A DNA stretch of 64,000 nt from Coralliovum pocilloporae (GTDB lineage: Bacteria; Pseudomonadota; Alphaproteobacteria; Rhizobiales; Cohaesibacteraceae): assembly GCF_030845175.1 (NCBI RefSeq), contig NZ_CP132542.1, positions 3,383,501-3,447,500 of the forward strand, given 5' to 3'. Made by a program: the position numbers and the translations under genes. Below, in pieces: positions 8,342-19,317 of the stretch (its first letter is position 1; each line of letters begins with the position of its first letter). Below the pieces are notes generated by a model. It saw only the letters and a program-made list of their open reading frames with translations, did no database searches and was not told the origin of the DNA.

Positions 8342-9718
8342 TCAGAAGAACTCGATACTGACGCGGAACATGTGCTCGACCTTCCTGACCTGTTCCTTCA
8401 GCGCAAAGATAATCACCCGGTCATCAGGCTGAATAACCGTCTCACCCTGCGGTCTGATAAACTTGCCTTTCCGATAAATCGCACCGATGCGCACACCGGA
8501 CGGCAGGTCAACAAGACGTAACTCCTTGCCCACCAGTGGAGAGGTTTCAAGCGCCTCTGCCTCAATCACTTCTGCAGCGCCATTCTGCACTGAGTGAACA
8601 CCACGGATACGCCCTCTGCGAATGTGCCGGAGAATACGGGAAATTGTCACAGCGCGCGGATTAACGTGCGCATCAATCCCGAGAGTATGGGTAAAGGCCG
8701 GGTAGCTCGTATCATTCAGCAGGCTGAGATTTCGTCCGCACCCCAGCCGCTTGGCCATGACGCAGCCAAGGATATTGACCTTGTCATCATTGGTGAGTGC
8801 CACCAGCGTATCCGCATTGGGGACATCCGCCTCCCGCAGCAATTCCTGGTCAAGCGCACTGCCGTGCAGAACGATCGTATTCGGCAGGCTGTCAGCAATT
8901 TCGATTGCCCGTTCTCTTGAGGACTCGACAATACGAACGCGGACATTGGCATTCATCTCTTCCAGCCTGCGCGCCACATACCAGCCGATATTACCGCCAC
9001 CCGCAATGACCACTCGTCTGGTTTCCGTCTCCTCGCGCCCGAAAATACCCAGCGCTCTTCGAACATGATCCTTTGATGCGATGAGATAAATCAGATCACC
9101 CGCCAGCATCTGGTCATCGGAATGGGGAACAAAAAGGGTCTCTTCCCTATGGATACCAACGACCACTGCCTGAAGGTCCGGGAAAAGGTCCGTAAGCTGA
9201 TTGAGCGGCGTATCCACCACCGGACAGTCTTCATCACAGGTGAGCGCGACCATCGCCACGCCGCCATCAGCAAATTCGACTGTATCCACAGCCCCGGGCA
9301 GTGCAAGCCGCCGCAGAACCATGTCACCCACTTCGATTTCGGGCGAGATGATCACATCAATGGGCATGTTATCGCGGGAAAACAGATCCCGCCAATGAGG
9401 CGCCAGATAACTTTGCGCCCTGACGCGAGCCACCTTGGTCGGGACGTTGAACAGGGAATGCGCTACCTGACAGGCGACCATGTTCACTTCGTCATACAGC
9501 GTGACGGCAATGATCATGTCGGCTTCATCCGCACCGGCCTGAGCCAGAACGTCCGGATGTGCCCCATGCCCCACGTAACCGCGCACGTCCAGCGTATCCC
9601 GAATAGCACTGACCAGTTGCGGCGAGCTATCGATAACCGTGACATCGTTCTGCTCTGCAGCAAGCTGCTCGGCAATGCCGTAACCCACCTGCCCTGCGCC
9701 GCAAATCAACACTTTCAT
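8342..9718 (-). CDS. trkA: Trk system peripheral NAD-binding regulator TrkA
   Basis: 458-aa cytosolic gating subunit of the Trk K+ uptake system. Two RCK halves: a first Rossmann fold starts KVLICGAGQVGYGIAEQLA and a second has RRVVIAGGGNIGWYVARRLE, each followed by a TrkA-C domain (VPHSDDQMLAGDLIYLIAS and IQPDDRVIIFALKEQVRKVE). Length is standard. It lies in the conserved ntrX-trkA-hfq neighbourhood, although here a divergently oriented cupin gene separates it from ntrX. It is followed by trkH, making a complete Trk transporter. Confidence 0.96.
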   Translation of the reverse strand: MKVLICGAGQVGYGIAEQLAAEQNDVTVIDSSPQLVSAIRDTLDVRGYVGHGAHPDVLAQAGADEADMIIAVTLYDEVNMVACQVAHSLFNVPTKVARVRAQSYLAPHWRDLFSRDNMPIDVIISPEIEVGDMVLRRLALPGAVDTVEFADGGVAMVALTCDEDCPVVDTPLNQLTDLFPDLQAVVVGIHREETLFVPHSDDQMLAGDLIYLIASKDHVRRALGIFGREETETRRVVIAGGGNIGWYVARRLEEMNANVRVRIVESSRERAIEIADSLPNTIVLHGSALDQELLREADVPNADTLVALTNDDKVNILGCVMAKRLGCGRNLSLLNDTSYPAFTHTLGIDAHVNPRAVTISRILRHIRRGRIRGVHSVQNGAAEVIEAEALETSPLVGKELRLVDLPSGVRIGAIYRKGKFIRPQGETVIQPDDRVIIFALKEQVRKVEHMFRVSIEFF

Positions 9719-9829
9719 GGAAGCGATCTCTTTTCAGTACTATATCAGTCAGATAGGTTCGAACGACATTCTGCGGGAACCGGAATTTACACGAGTTGAG
9801 CTGATTAGGCCAGATATCAGGGAAATGCA

Positions 9830-10549
9830 ATGATTCAGGACAAACCGGCCAACCCGTGTATCAGAACCAAAATCAACCGCTGGCATAGCCCGCTGTCTGA
9901 TCAGGTTTTCTATCTTCTGGAAAATCTGCGCACCCGGATGATCAAGACTGAGGATTTCCAGACCAGGCTACATCAGCTGCTTTTCAATACCGATATCGAA
10001 GCGGAATTCTCCGAGGCCATGGAAGAAGCCTCAACAGCAGATGATCAGGTCTGGCTGCTGAGACGGCATGTGGACGGGTGTCGTTACACAGTCATTGTCT
10101 ATCGTGTTGATGAAGGCGAAGTTCACCCGCCCCATCAGCATCACAATCTGATCTCAACACAGATCATCCTGCGCGGTCAGATCCACTTGCGTGAGTATGA
10201 TCGTCTGGCGCGCACATCCAATGGCATCCAGTTGCGCCTTGCACGCGATGCAGTTCTTGGAGAGGGAGAGACATTTCAGGCCAGCGAATGGTCACGCAAC
10301 GCCCATTGGTTCTGCGCTCACAATGGCCCGGCGCTTGTCTTCAACATCAACGCGCGAGGCTATGAGGCTGAGACCTTTGATCCAACAGACGATGGTTCGT
10401 TCGGACGTCGTTATCTGGATCCGACGCAGTTCAGCGAGAGGGGTCACATTAATGCGGAAGAACTGGACAGGGAGGACGCGGAGAACCGCTTCCAGGGGAA
10501 ACTTCTGTCAGATTTCCCCATACCGGACCATGCTTTTATGAACCGGTGA
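9830..10549 (+). CDS. Cupin-fold protein of unknown function
   Basis: 239 aa. The centre looks like a small metal cupin: GEVHPPHQHHNLISTQIILRG carries the HxxxH-type ligands, followed by IHLREYDR, and ANAHW-like segment SRNAHWFCAHNGPALVFNINARGY. The N-terminal 70 residues are helical and the C-terminus is acidic and polar (SERGHINAEELDREDAENRF). No signal peptide. An AGGGAA ribosome binding site precedes the ATG. It is divergent from trkA and its 3-prime end overlaps the end of ntrX by 14 bp. Possible activities include a dioxygenase-like or regulatory cupin; no substrate can be named. Confidence 0.7.
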   Translation: MIQDKPANPCIRTKINRWHSPLSDQVFYLLENLRTRMIKTEDFQTRLHQLLFNTDIEAEFSEAMEEASTADDQVWLLRRHVDGCRYTVIVYRVDEGEVHPPHQHHNLISTQIILRGQIHLREYDRLARTSNGIQLRLARDAVLGEGETFQASEWSRNAHWFCAHNGPALVFNINARGYEAETFDPTDDGSFGRRYLDPTQFSERGHINAEELDREDAENRFQGKLLSDFPIPDHAFMNR

Positions 10550-11912
10550 TTGCCAGGCTCTTCAGCTTGCGATGCAGCGCAGAGCGTTCCATACCGATAA
10601 AGCTCGCAGTCTTGGAAATATTTCCGCTAAAGCGGCTGATCTGGGCAGACAGATATTCCCGTTCAAAGACCTCACGCGCCTCACGCAAGGGCAGTGACAG
10701 GAACATCTCTCCGCCACTTCCGCCCGGCATATTGGGTAACATGGCGCCTACCTCTGCGGGCAGCATGTCGGTCGTCAGTTCTGTATCCGGGTCACCCTGC
10801 GCCAGGATAAGCAGACGCTCCACATTATTGCGCAGCTGACGCAGATTGCCAGGCCAGTCATGAGCCTGAAGAACCAGCATCACCTCATCACTGAGTGTCC
10901 GCTTTGGCACTCCGATATTGCGCGAGATCTGTTCAAGATAGTGATTGATGAGGTCGGGGATATCATCACGACGCTCGGCCAGCCCGGGTACACGCAGTGG
11001 CACTACGCTCAACCGATGAAACAGATCCTCCCGGAATGTCTGCTCTTCAATCGCCGCTTCGAGATCGCGAGCAGTCGACGAGATAATCCGCACGTCAACA
11101 CGAACCAGCGTCGATCCGCCCACACGCTCAAAAGCCTGTTCAGTGAGAACCCGCAGAATCCGGCTCTGCGTCTCGCCAGGCATGTCGGCCACCTCATCAA
11201 GATAGAGCGTGCCACCATGCGCCTCTTCAAGAGCTCCGGTTTTGCGGCCACCATCGGGCCCGCCCTCGACGCCGAACAGCTCGTGTTCCATCCGTTCCGG
11301 CGTAATCGCGGCGGAATTGATGGCAACAAACGGACCGTTCTTGCGATCTGAGAGTCTGTGAATAGTCCGCGCGACCAACTCCTTGCCGGAGCCGGAAGGG
11401 CCAGTGATCATGATCCGGCTGTTGGTCGGGGCAAGGCGGGAAATCTGGGTACGAAGCTGGTTTATCGCAGAAGACGAGCCGATAATTTCCGTCTCAATAT
11501 CGGAAGACCGTTCCTTAAGCTCCCTGACCTCCCGTTTGAGATGGGAGGTTTCAAGAGCCCGCTCCGCAATCAGGATAAGCCGGTCCGCATTGAACGGCTT
11601 TTCGATATAGTCATAAGCGCCGCGCTTGATCGCAGAAACGGCTGTTTCAATATTGCCGTGGCCTGAGATCACCACCACCGGCAGGTCCGGGCAGTCCCGG
11701 TGTATGGCGTCCAGCACTTCAAGCCCATCCATCCGGCTCCCCTGTAGCCAGATATCGAGAAAGACCAGAGAAGGCTGACGATCATTGATGGCGCGCAGGG
11801 CTGCATCGCTGTTGGCTGCCGTGCGGGTACTGTAACCCTCATCATCCAGAATGCCGGATACGAGTTCCCGGATATCAGCTTCATCATCAACAATCAGAAT
11901 ATCAGACGCCAC
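10536..11912 (-). CDS. ntrX: Nitrogen assimilation response regulator NtrX
   Basis: 458-aa response regulator. The CheY-like receiver begins DILIVDDEADIRELVSGIL, with phospho-acceptor Asp in LVFLDIWLQG; a linker follows, then an AAA+ domain with Walker A GPSGSGKELVART and Walker B GGTLYLDEVADMP, and a Fis-type HTH at the C-terminus (NISKTASFIGMERSALHRKL). The sigma-54 contact loop GAFTGA is absent: the region reads LFGVEGGPDGGRKTGALEEA. This is typical of alphaproteobacterial NtrX, which is thought not to act as a conventional sigma-54 activator. It follows ntrY by 5 bp and pairs with it. Confidence 0.95.
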   Translation of the reverse strand: MASDILIVDDEADIRELVSGILDDEGYSTRTAANSDAALRAINDRQPSLVFLDIWLQGSRMDGLEVLDAIHRDCPDLPVVVISGHGNIETAVSAIKRGAYDYIEKPFNADRLILIAERALETSHLKREVRELKERSSDIETEIIGSSSAINQLRTQISRLAPTNSRIMITGPSGSGKELVARTIHRLSDRKNGPFVAINSAAITPERMEHELFGVEGGPDGGRKTGALEEAHGGTLYLDEVADMPGETQSRILRVLTEQAFERVGGSTLVRVDVRIISSTARDLEAAIEEQTFREDLFHRLSVVPLRVPGLAERRDDIPDLINHYLEQISRNIGVPKRTLSDEVMLVLQAHDWPGNLRQLRNNVERLLILAQGDPDTELTTDMLPAEVGAMLPNMPGGSGGEMFLSLPLREAREVFEREYLSAQISRFSGNISKTASFIGMERSALHRKLKSLAITGS

Positions 11913-11917
11913 TTTAC

Positions 11918-14182
11918 TCAGTCTCCATCAGAGGAAGTTTCAACGCCTTCCCCATTCCCATCATCAGGTACTGTCATCTGCTTCGGCAGGGTCAGGCGAA
12001 CAAGTGCACCTCGCCCGCCGTCAGCAACAGCGGGAGCATCAAGCAACTCAATACTTCCGCCGTGTTCATCAAGAATTTTGGCAACAATTGCCAGGCCAAG
12101 ACCGGTCCCTTTCTCGCGGGTGGTCATATAGGGCTCCAGAAGCCTGTGTCTGTTTTCCTGCGGCAGGCCAATGCCGTTATCGATGATATCGATCCGGATT
12201 GTATCCGCATCGCCCGTATCAAGCGTCACATCAATCCGTCCCTGCCCCCGTTCATCAGACGGCACGGCCAAAACCGCCTCGCTGGCATTTTTTAGAAGAT
12301 TGGTCAGGGTCTGCGACATAAGCCTCGGATCAAAGTCAGCCAGAACCGTCTCATCCGGCATATGCGCAGCAATCTTGATGTCTGGCGTTCCCACATCCAT
12401 CAGGAAAACGCTCTGCCGAACCACATCACTCAGATCCTGCCGGGTGATGGTCGGCTTCGGCATGCGGGCAAACGACGAGAATTCGTCCACCATGCGTCCG
12501 ATGTCCCCGACCTGACGAATGATAGTGTCCGTGCACTGGTCAAAAATCTCCCGATCTTCCGTCAGCTTGCGACCATAACGACGCTTGAGCCGTTCGGCAG
12601 AAAGCTGAATCGGCGTCAGAGGATTCTTGATTTCATGGGCAATTCGGCGCGCCACATCAGCCCACGCTGAACTGCGCTGCGCTGTAACCAGATCCGAGAT
12701 ATCATCAATTGTCAGAACATAACCGTGCTCCGACTGATCGGACAACTCAGATGTAATCCGGACAGCAACAGTTCGCTCTGTTCCCCCGCTGGACAGAACA
12801 AACTGACCCTGAACCATCCGATAACGATCGGTCAGGGCTGACGCCACAAGTTCGGATAATTCAGGGACAATGCTGTCGATAGACTGCCCGAGAATTTCCT
12901 GCTCACTGACGCTGAGCAAATCTTCCGCGATACGATTGACCAGTGTAATCCGGGCCTCTGGATCGAGACCGATCACGCCCGCTGACAGACCGGACAAGAC
13001 CGCTTCAGTAAACCGGCGACGCTGATCAATCTGCGAGCTCGCCTCGAGAATCTCCTCACGCTGCCCGCGGAGCTGTTCCGTCATATTGTTGAATGTCTGG
13101 CTCAGATGGGACAAGTCACCTGCGGTTCCATCATCATCCACACGCGCTGTCAGATCACCACGGGATACCTTGTCAGACGCAGAAATAAGGCGGCGCACCG
13201 GAGAAACCAGTCCGTTGGCAAAACCAATACCAAGCCAGATTGCCATCATCAGAACAATCAGGGCAATACCGGAATAGAGGATGGCAAAGGCAATTTGAAC
13301 CCCGTAGCGATTGGCCTCAAGCCTATGATATTCCAGTGCATTTTCTTCCGTTAAGCGGAGATAACGCACCACCTTCGGATCAAGCGCCCGCGCCACATAG
13401 ACATAACCATTGTCAAAACTGGTAAGCTTCATGATACCGCCAACCAGATTGGCCTGTCCGGGCGCGATCAGAATAGCAGACCCGCCTTCAGCATCCGCCA
13501 GGGCACTATCAGGTGGAGAGGGTATATTGTTTGAAGACTGCGAAAATGACTCCGCCACCACACTGCCATCCCGACGGACAATACGGATAGTCGGCAGGCC
13601 TCGAACGCTGGCCTGCACATTCAGCAGGCGCTGATAACGGTCAGGTTGCCGAAGATAAAGCGAGTAAGCCCGGTCCAGATCACGGGATATGGCAATCAGA
13701 TCGGCACGCAAGGTCTTTGCATGTTCCTGAACATAGGCCGATGCCACTGTGCGGGACGTCGCAATAATCGACTTTGTCCGCTTGGAGAACCACTGATCAA
13801 GCCCTCCACTCAGCGTCAGCGTCGCAAGAACAGCAACAATGATGGCCGGTAATGCAGCCGCAATCGAAAACAGCGACACAATACGGATATGGAGCTGGGC
13901 ACCCGCAGCCCGATGTTTACGCGCCCGCCATAATCCCAGAATCTCAAGAAGGATTGTCGAAGACAAGATCGCTAACAGAATGCCGTTCACTACAATCGCC
14001 GCGAAATTGACCTGTTCTGTCGGCTCAATCGGCGTCAATCCCATGAGGATGACAAACGAGACAATTACCGAAAAAAGCAATAACAGGATCGTGGCAAAAC
14101 CGATAACACGTGCCCCACGCGCATAGTTCTGACGCGGGATGAAACGCGGAAGGTTGATACGATGTCCAGCGAGTTCGATCAT
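11918..14182 (-). CDS. ntrY: Nitrogen/redox sensor histidine kinase NtrY
   Basis: 754-aa inner-membrane sensor kinase, partner of NtrX, implicated in nitrogen metabolism, redox and envelope responses. N-terminal membrane helices lie near residues 27-49, 62-87 and 105-128, an extracytoplasmic sensor region follows (about 130-295), and a further helix near 300-325. A HAMP linker (LISASDKVSRGDLTARVDD) and a PAS domain come next, then the HisKA box [20 protein letters not shown] with its phospho-His, and the ATPase domain with DNGIGLP and GTGLGLAIV. All catalytic boxes are intact. It is separated from ntrC by 126 bp and followed at once by ntrX. Confidence 0.95.
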   Translation of the reverse strand: MIELAGHRINLPRFIPRQNYARGARVIGFATILLLLFSVIVSFVILMGLTPIEPTEQVNFAAIVVNGILLAILSSTILLEILGLWRARKHRAAGAQLHIRIVSLFSIAAALPAIIVAVLATLTLSGGLDQWFSKRTKSIIATSRTVASAYVQEHAKTLRADLIAISRDLDRAYSLYLRQPDRYQRLLNVQASVRGLPTIRIVRRDGSVVAESFSQSSNNIPSPPDSALADAEGGSAILIAPGQANLVGGIMKLTSFDNGYVYVARALDPKVVRYLRLTEENALEYHRLEANRYGVQIAFAILYSGIALIVLMMAIWLGIGFANGLVSPVRRLISASDKVSRGDLTARVDDDGTAGDLSHLSQTFNNMTEQLRGQREEILEASSQIDQRRRFTEAVLSGLSAGVIGLDPEARITLVNRIAEDLLSVSEQEILGQSIDSIVPELSELVASALTDRYRMVQGQFVLSSGGTERTVAVRITSELSDQSEHGYVLTIDDISDLVTAQRSSAWADVARRIAHEIKNPLTPIQLSAERLKRRYGRKLTEDREIFDQCTDTIIRQVGDIGRMVDEFSSFARMPKPTITRQDLSDVVRQSVFLMDVGTPDIKIAAHMPDETVLADFDPRLMSQTLTNLLKNASEAVLAVPSDERGQGRIDVTLDTGDADTIRIDIIDNGIGLPQENRHRLLEPYMTTREKGTGLGLAIVAKILDEHGGSIELLDAPAVADGGRGALVRLTLPKQMTVPDDGNGEGVETSSDGD

Positions 14183-14308
14183 TCAGGCTTCTGACATTGA
14201 GTGGAAACGAGTCACTGACCACACTGTGCCGTGACAGGTGCAGCCTTTCAACAACAATGTGGCAAAAATGCTACGCCTGTCAGTTCAACCTGTTGATCGC
14301 ACGTGTCT

Positions 14309-15748
14309 CTATGTGCGCATCACCGGAATATCAAGCTCACGGATTTTCTTCCTGAGCGTGTTTCGATTAAGCCCCAGCAGCTCTGCCGCCTTGATCTGGT
14401 TTCCATTGGTCGCAGCAAGGGTTATCGAAATCAGTGGTGCTTCCATTTCATGCAGAACACGCAGATAAAGCCCAGGTGGCGGCAGATCTGAACCAAACTC
14501 CTTGAAATAGCCGGTCAGATAAGATTCGACCCGCTGTTTCAGGGGAGCCTGCGGATCACTATCCGCCTGCTCGGCAAACTGCTCGCTGGCAAGGTCAAGC
14601 TCAGCGTCAATCACCGCTTTGGTAATCACATCCTGCGGATAGAGCGCCGACAATCGCTTTGTCAGGTTTTCGAGCTCACGCACATTCCCGGGCCAGCGAT
14701 GGTTCTGAAGCCTGTCGAGACCGGCCTGTTCAATGGACTTGGCAGGCTGACCCGCCTGCTCTTCAAGACGGAAAAAGTGACGCGCAAGGTCCGGAATATC
14801 CTCCCTCCGCTCCCTGAGTGGTGGCAGGCGCAGTGGAACGACACTCAGGCGGAAATAGAGGTCTTCTCGAAACAGGCCCTGCTGAATAAGCTGCTTAAGG
14901 TCTTTGTTGGTCGCTGCAACAATCCGCACATCTGTCTTGATAGGCGTCCGCCCGCCAACCGTGGTGTACTCACCCTGTTGCAGAACACGTAGCAGGCGTG
15001 TCTGTGCATCCATCGGCATGTCACCGATTTCGTCCAGAAAGAGCGTGCCCCCTTCAGCCTGTTCAAAATGCCCGATGCCCCGCGCCTGGGCACCGGTAAA
15101 GGCCCCCTTCTCATGACCAAAAAGCTCGGACTCGATCAGGTCCTTGGGGATTGCGGCCATGTTGATGGCGACAAACTTGCCATTCTTGCGCTTGCCGTAA
15201 TCATGAAGTGCGCGCGCCACCAGTTCCTTACCGGTACCTGACTCCCCTACAATCAACGCGGTCAGGTCAGTCTGCATAAGGCGCGCGAGAATGCGGTAGA
15301 TCTCCTGCATGGCCGGAGACCGGCCAATCAACGGGATTGAATCACTGCCTTCCAGGTCTTTCGGGGGCTCAACACCGGAACGCGGCTCGGATAGAGCCCG
15401 GCCGATAACGGAAATCAGTTCCTTCAGGTCAAACGGTTTCGGCAGATATTCATAGGCCCCGGTTTCAGACGCCTTGATCGCCGTCATGAATGTGTTCTGC
15501 GCGCTCATCACGATAATCGGAAGGTCCGGCCTGATCCGTTTCATACGCGGCAGAAGATCAAAGGCATTCTCATCGGGCATGACCACATCTGTAACGACCA
15601 GATCCCCCTCACCCTCGCTCACCCAGCGCCAGAGTGTCGTCGCATTGCTGGTCAACCGGACCGTATAGCCTGCGCGCGACAGAGCCTGATTGAGAACAGT
15701 GCGGATCGCCGCATCATCATCCGCAACAAGGATTGTTTGATTGCTCAT
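14309..15748 (-). CDS. ntrC: Nitrogen regulation response regulator NtrC
   Basis: 479-aa sigma-54-dependent activator of nitrogen-starvation genes, phosphorylated by NtrB. Receiver domain with phospho-Asp in [14 protein letters not shown] (Asp54); AAA+ domain with Walker [15 protein letters not shown], the intact sigma-54 loop GAFTGA (in [16 protein letters not shown]) and Walker [15 protein letters not shown]-terminal Fis [23 protein letters not shown]. Its start overlaps the ntrB stop by four bases (ATGA), so the pair is translationally coupled. Confidence 0.97.
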   Translation of the reverse strand: MSNQTILVADDDAAIRTVLNQALSRAGYTVRLTSNATTLWRWVSEGEGDLVVTDVVMPDENAFDLLPRMKRIRPDLPIIVMSAQNTFMTAIKASETGAYEYLPKPFDLKELISVIGRALSEPRSGVEPPKDLEGSDSIPLIGRSPAMQEIYRILARLMQTDLTALIVGESGTGKELVARALHDYGKRKNGKFVAINMAAIPKDLIESELFGHEKGAFTGAQARGIGHFEQAEGGTLFLDEIGDMPMDAQTRLLRVLQQGEYTTVGGRTPIKTDVRIVAATNKDLKQLIQQGLFREDLYFRLSVVPLRLPPLRERREDIPDLARHFFRLEEQAGQPAKSIEQAGLDRLQNHRWPGNVRELENLTKRLSALYPQDVITKAVIDAELDLASEQFAEQADSDPQAPLKQRVESYLTGYFKEFGSDLPPPGLYLRVLHEMEAPLISITLAATNGNQIKAAELLGLNRNTLRKKIRELDIPVMRT

Positions 15749-16902
15749 GCGCCTGCCCCCTTATCGCCCTGTGGCACTACCTTGTTGTTGAACTTCGGCA
15801 GCATCACCCTGAAATTTGTTCGTCGTGGCGCTGAGTCACATTCAATAACGCCCCCATGCGTCCCGACGATCTTGGCCACAAGCGCCAAACCAAGCCCTGT
15901 TCCATTGACCTTTGATGTTACAAACGGATCGAACAGATCAACCTTGATGTCTTCTGGAACGCCCGGACCATTATCCCTTACGGAAATTTCAAGCGGCAGG
16001 TTCACACTATTTTCAGCTCCAGGCACCGTTAGTCGGATACCTGGCTTGAAACCGGTCGCCAGCACAATCTCGGGATCAGGAGTATCAGACAGAGATTCAC
16101 AGGCATTTTTCACCAGATTGAGAAAGATCTGGATAAGCTGATCCCGGTTTCCATAAACGTCAGGCAGGGACGGATCATAATCCTCAACGAAGCGTATGGA
16201 CTGGCCGAAACCGCTTTGCGCCAGCCGCTTCACATGATCCAGAACCACATGGATGTTGACCGGCTCCCGGTCAATCGGTCGTTCATCTGAGAACACTTCC
16301 ATGCGGTCCACCAGTTTGACGATCCGATCCGCCTCATCAGTAATGAGCTGCGTCAGCGCCTTGTCATCCGCCTCCACAACACTTTCAAGCAACTGCGCTG
16401 CCCCACGAATACCCGACAGCGGGTTTTTGATTTCGTGGGCCAGCATGGCGGCAAGACCTGTTACCGTACGTGCAGCGCCGCGATAACTGAGCTGCCGTTC
16501 GATCTTGTCTGTCATGGTCCGTTCCTGCAGGACCAGCACAATATGGCCCGGAGCTTCTGGTACGGGAGCCGCGTAGACATCAACAACACGGTGATCACCA
16601 TTTCGGGGCGTGCCGATATCAATACGATATTCATTGATTGGGGCAGATCGCTCGAACACCTGACCGGTCAGAGCCAGAACCGGGCTCGCAAAAGGCAGAA
16701 AGTCAGACAGATTATTGCGACACAGAATTGTACGGCTGGCATGAAAGAAGAACTCCGCCGCCGTATTGGCTGACTGGATATAGTTATGACGATCCAGAAG
16801 CAGAACCGGATGCGGCAGGGCATTCATCATCAGATTCTCGGCCAGATCAGGCACAGGAGCCCTCGCCTCCACCTCACTGTCGTGGCCAGTCACATCACTC
16901 AT
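15745..16902 (-). CDS. ntrB: Nitrogen regulation histidine kinase NtrB (GlnL)
   Basis: 385-aa cytoplasmic kinase/phosphatase that controls NtrC according to PII signals. An N-terminal PAS domain ([20 protein letters not shown]) is followed by the H-box [20 protein letters not shown] and an ATPase domain with N-box [19 protein letters not shown] and [13 protein letters not shown]. No membrane segments, as expected. It overlaps dusB upstream and ntrC downstream by four bases each, giving the classical dusB(nifR3)-ntrB-ntrC operon. Confidence 0.97.
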   Translation of the reverse strand: MSDVTGHDSEVEARAPVPDLAENLMMNALPHPVLLLDRHNYIQSANTAAEFFFHASRTILCRNNLSDFLPFASPVLALTGQVFERSAPINEYRIDIGTPRNGDHRVVDVYAAPVPEAPGHIVLVLQERTMTDKIERQLSYRGAARTVTGLAAMLAHEIKNPLSGIRGAAQLLESVVEADDKALTQLITDEADRIVKLVDRMEVFSDERPIDREPVNIHVVLDHVKRLAQSGFGQSIRFVEDYDPSLPDVYGNRDQLIQIFLNLVKNACESLSDTPDPEIVLATGFKPGIRLTVPGAENSVNLPLEISVRDNGPGVPEDIKVDLFDPFVTSKVNGTGLGLALVAKIVGTHGGVIECDSAPRRTNFRVMLPKFNNKVVPQGDKGAGA

Positions 16903-17900
16903 GCCGCTTGCCTTTTCGGGGATTGCTGGAAGAACAGGTCGAGCCCTTTTCTCACCTTATCAGCATCCGACGAGGTAAGAATCTGGCGTCTCAGCTCCTT
17001 GAGACTCTCATCCGGCTCAGGACACTGATGGGTCATATACCAATCGAGATGCTTACGGGCCGCCCGCACTGCGTAATTGACAGGCGCGCTGCTGTGATAC
17101 GCGAGAATGGCAGCATAGTGTTCCAAGACCAGTGCCAGCAGTTCCTCATCATAAGGCTCTGCCAGACGCTCACCGGTCGCGAGATAATGCGCCACATGGC
17201 CAGGCAACCAGGGCCTGCCATAAGCACCGCGCCCCACCATCACACCATCCGCACTGGACTTGGACAGCATATCCTCGACTTCCGCACAGTCATTCAGGTC
17301 GCCGTTGGCAATCAGCGGAATGGAAATGGCATTCCTGACGGCACGAATGGCGGACCAGTCTGCCTGTCCCTTGTAGAACTGCTGCCGCGTGCGGCCATGC
17401 ACTGTAATCAGCTGCGCACCAAGACTCTCAGCCTCTCTGGCCAGGTCCGGCGCATTCAGGCTGTCGTGGTCCCAGCCAAGGCGCATCTTGACCGTTACGG
17501 GTACAGAAGACGCCTTCACGGTAGCTTCAATCAGGCTGCAGGCGCGCTCCGGATCTTTCATCAGCGCGGAGCCGGAATATCCGCCAGTGACCTTCTTGGC
17601 CGGGCATCCCATATTGATGTCTATGATATCCGCGCCGGCTTCCTGCGCCAGCTCGGCTCCTCGTTCCATCCATTCAGGTTCCCGCCCGGCAAGCTGAACC
17701 ACATGGGGCCAGATCCCCTTGCCTTCTGCACGCATGACCGTTTCAGGGTGCCCGATGGCCAACTCATGGCTGGCGACCATTTCAGACACGACCATCCCCG
17801 CGCCATAACGCATGGCCAGGCGGCGGAATGGCAGGTCGGTCACCCCGGACATGGGGGCCAGGGCCACGGAATTACGAAGAGTGATGGAACCAATCTGCAT
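16899..17900 (-). CDS. dusB: tRNA-dihydrouridine synthase DusB (NifR3)
   Basis: FMN enzyme that reduces uridine to dihydrouridine in the tRNA D-loop. The frame is open to 17939, but the Met at 17900 ([20 protein letters not shown]) matches the usual start, so I use it; neither start has a strong ribosome binding site. Visible signatures: [13 protein letters not shown], the catalytic-Cys segment [31 protein letters not shown] and the phosphate-binding IANGDLNDC with [12 protein letters not shown]. First gene of the nitrogen-regulation operon, divergent from ispDF. Confidence 0.95.
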   Translation of the reverse strand: MQIGSITLRNSVALAPMSGVTDLPFRRLAMRYGAGMVVSEMVASHELAIGHPETVMRAEGKGIWPHVVQLAGREPEWMERGAELAQEAGADIIDINMGCPAKKVTGGYSGSALMKDPERACSLIEATVKASSVPVTVKMRLGWDHDSLNAPDLAREAESLGAQLITVHGRTRQQFYKGQADWSAIRAVRNAISIPLIANGDLNDCAEVEDMLSKSSADGVMVGRGAYGRPWLPGHVAHYLATGERLAEPYDEELLALVLEHYAAILAYHSSAPVNYAVRAARKHLDWYMTHQCPEPDESLKELRRQILTSSDADKVRKGLDLFFQQSPKRQAA

Positions 17901-17946
17901 GAGATATGATATCGCGATTAAAAAATATGCACAAAACATATATGCC

Positions 17947-17952
17947 TATAAT
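17947..17952 (+). promoter_or_regulatory. Possible -10 element upstream of ispDF
   Basis: A perfect TATAAT lies in the AT-rich dusB-ispDF intergenic space, 115 bp before the ispDF start and reading toward it. No good -35 hexamer is found at 16-18 bp upstream, so the call is weak. Confidence 0.3.
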
Positions 17953-18066
17953 TTATTCAATTACAAGCAATGAACCAAGACCAAACCGGTTTTCCCACGA
18001 TCGTCTTGCACGTTCGCAACGATACGGCTAACCAAAGCCTCAGCATTGTGGAAGTGGATAATCTGA

Positions 18067-19266
18067 ATGACCAAGGTCTCGGCCATCATTGTCGCCAGCG
18101 GACGCGGAACGCGTTTTGCACCTGGGCAAACCAACGCCCGCCCAAAGCAGTATCACGTTATAAACGGTTCTCCGGTTCTGTCCTGGACAATCAGACGCTT
18201 TATGGAACACAGCGGTATTGACGAAATTCAGGTTGTGATCAACTCTGATGACACAGAACTCTATGAAGAGGCTATTTCCTCGCTGCCCGGAACCAAGCTG
18301 AAGCCTCCCGTCTTTGGCGGCGCTACACGACAGGATTCTGTTCGGTCCGGTCTTGAAGCGCTGACAGATGCTGGTTCAGATGATCTGGTCCTTATCCATG
18401 ATGCAGCCAGGCCACTTGTCAGCTCTGATATTATTGATGCTGTTCTGAAAGGACTTTCAGACCATGACGCCGTAACAGCGGCTGTTCCCGTTGCAGATAC
18501 CATGCGACACGGGACAGATGACGGCGTCCTGACTGATGCGGTTGACCGAAACGGCCTGTGGGTTGTCCAGACCCCCCAGGCATTCCGGCACAGCTCCATT
18601 CTCGAAGCACACAGAAAAGCGGCTGGAGAAGGTCGCCATGATTTCACGGATGACACTCTGGTCTATCAGTGGTTCGGCAAATCCGTGGCGGTCGTCAACG
18701 GAGCGCGCACCAATCTCAAAATCACGCGGGAAGAGGACATGGCAATGGTTGCCTATCATCTGTCAGGTACGCCAATGGAGACGCGGGTCGGCACCGGATA
18801 TGATGTGCATGCCTTCGATGATGGCGATGCCGTTATCCTGGGCGGTATCAGCATTCCTCACGACAGAAAACTGAAGGGCCATTCAGATGCTGATGTGGGC
18901 CTGCACGCTCTGACTGATGCCATTCTGGGCGCTCTGGGTGACGGAGATATCGGCACCCATTTCCCGCCCAGTGATCCACAATGGAAGGGTGCAGCATCCG
19001 ATCAGTTTCTGATTGATGCGGTACGTCGCGTCTCCGCACTCGGAGGCCGGATCATCCATCTGGATCTGACTCTTATCTGTGAAGCTCCGAAAATCGGACC
19101 ACACAGAGATGCCATGCGAGAGCAGATTGCCGGGATCTGCAGCCTGCCGGTTCATCGGATCAGCGTCAAGGCAACAACCAGCGAGCGGCTGGGCTTCACC
19201 GGACGGCGCGAAGGCATTGCCGCTATCGGCACAGCGACACTGTCCCTGCCCCAGCAGGATGACTGA
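18067..19266 (+). CDS. ispDF: Bifunctional MEP-pathway enzyme IspDF
   Basis: 399-aa fusion of two isoprenoid (MEP pathway) enzymes, common in alphaproteobacteria. The N-terminal IspD domain, 2-C-methyl-D-erythritol 4-phosphate cytidylyltransferase, starts VSAIIVASGRGTRFAPG, with RPKQYHVING and HDAARPLVSSDII. The C-terminal IspF domain, MECDP synthase (about 235-399), has GTGYDVHAFDDGDAVILGG with its metal ligands, LKGHSDADVGLHALTDAILG and KATTSERLGFTGRREGIAA. Together with IspE they turn MEP into the cyclic diphosphate. It is normally next to cinA in related genomes; here about 22 kb separates them. Confidence 0.97.
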   Translation: MTKVSAIIVASGRGTRFAPGQTNARPKQYHVINGSPVLSWTIRRFMEHSGIDEIQVVINSDDTELYEEAISSLPGTKLKPPVFGGATRQDSVRSGLEALTDAGSDDLVLIHDAARPLVSSDIIDAVLKGLSDHDAVTAAVPVADTMRHGTDDGVLTDAVDRNGLWVVQTPQAFRHSSILEAHRKAAGEGRHDFTDDTLVYQWFGKSVAVVNGARTNLKITREEDMAMVAYHLSGTPMETRVGTGYDVHAFDDGDAVILGGISIPHDRKLKGHSDADVGLHALTDAILGALGDGDIGTHFPPSDPQWKGAASDQFLIDAVRRVSALGGRIIHLDLTLICEAPKIGPHRDAMREQIAGICSLPVHRISVKATTSERLGFTGRREGIAAIGTATLSLPQQDD

Positions 19267-19301
19267 AACGCAAAACGGGGTGCAAAAAGCCCCCCGTTTC
19301 A
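19265..19301 (+). terminator. Hairpin downstream of ispDF
   Basis: Just past the ispDF stop, AACGGGG (19274-19280) pairs with CCCCGTT (19292-19298), extended by GAAACG and CGTTTC outside. No T-run follows, so it is a probable rather than classical intrinsic terminator. The repeat at 19318-19370 follows. Confidence 0.5.
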
Positions 19302-19317
19302 ACATGTCTAAAACCAC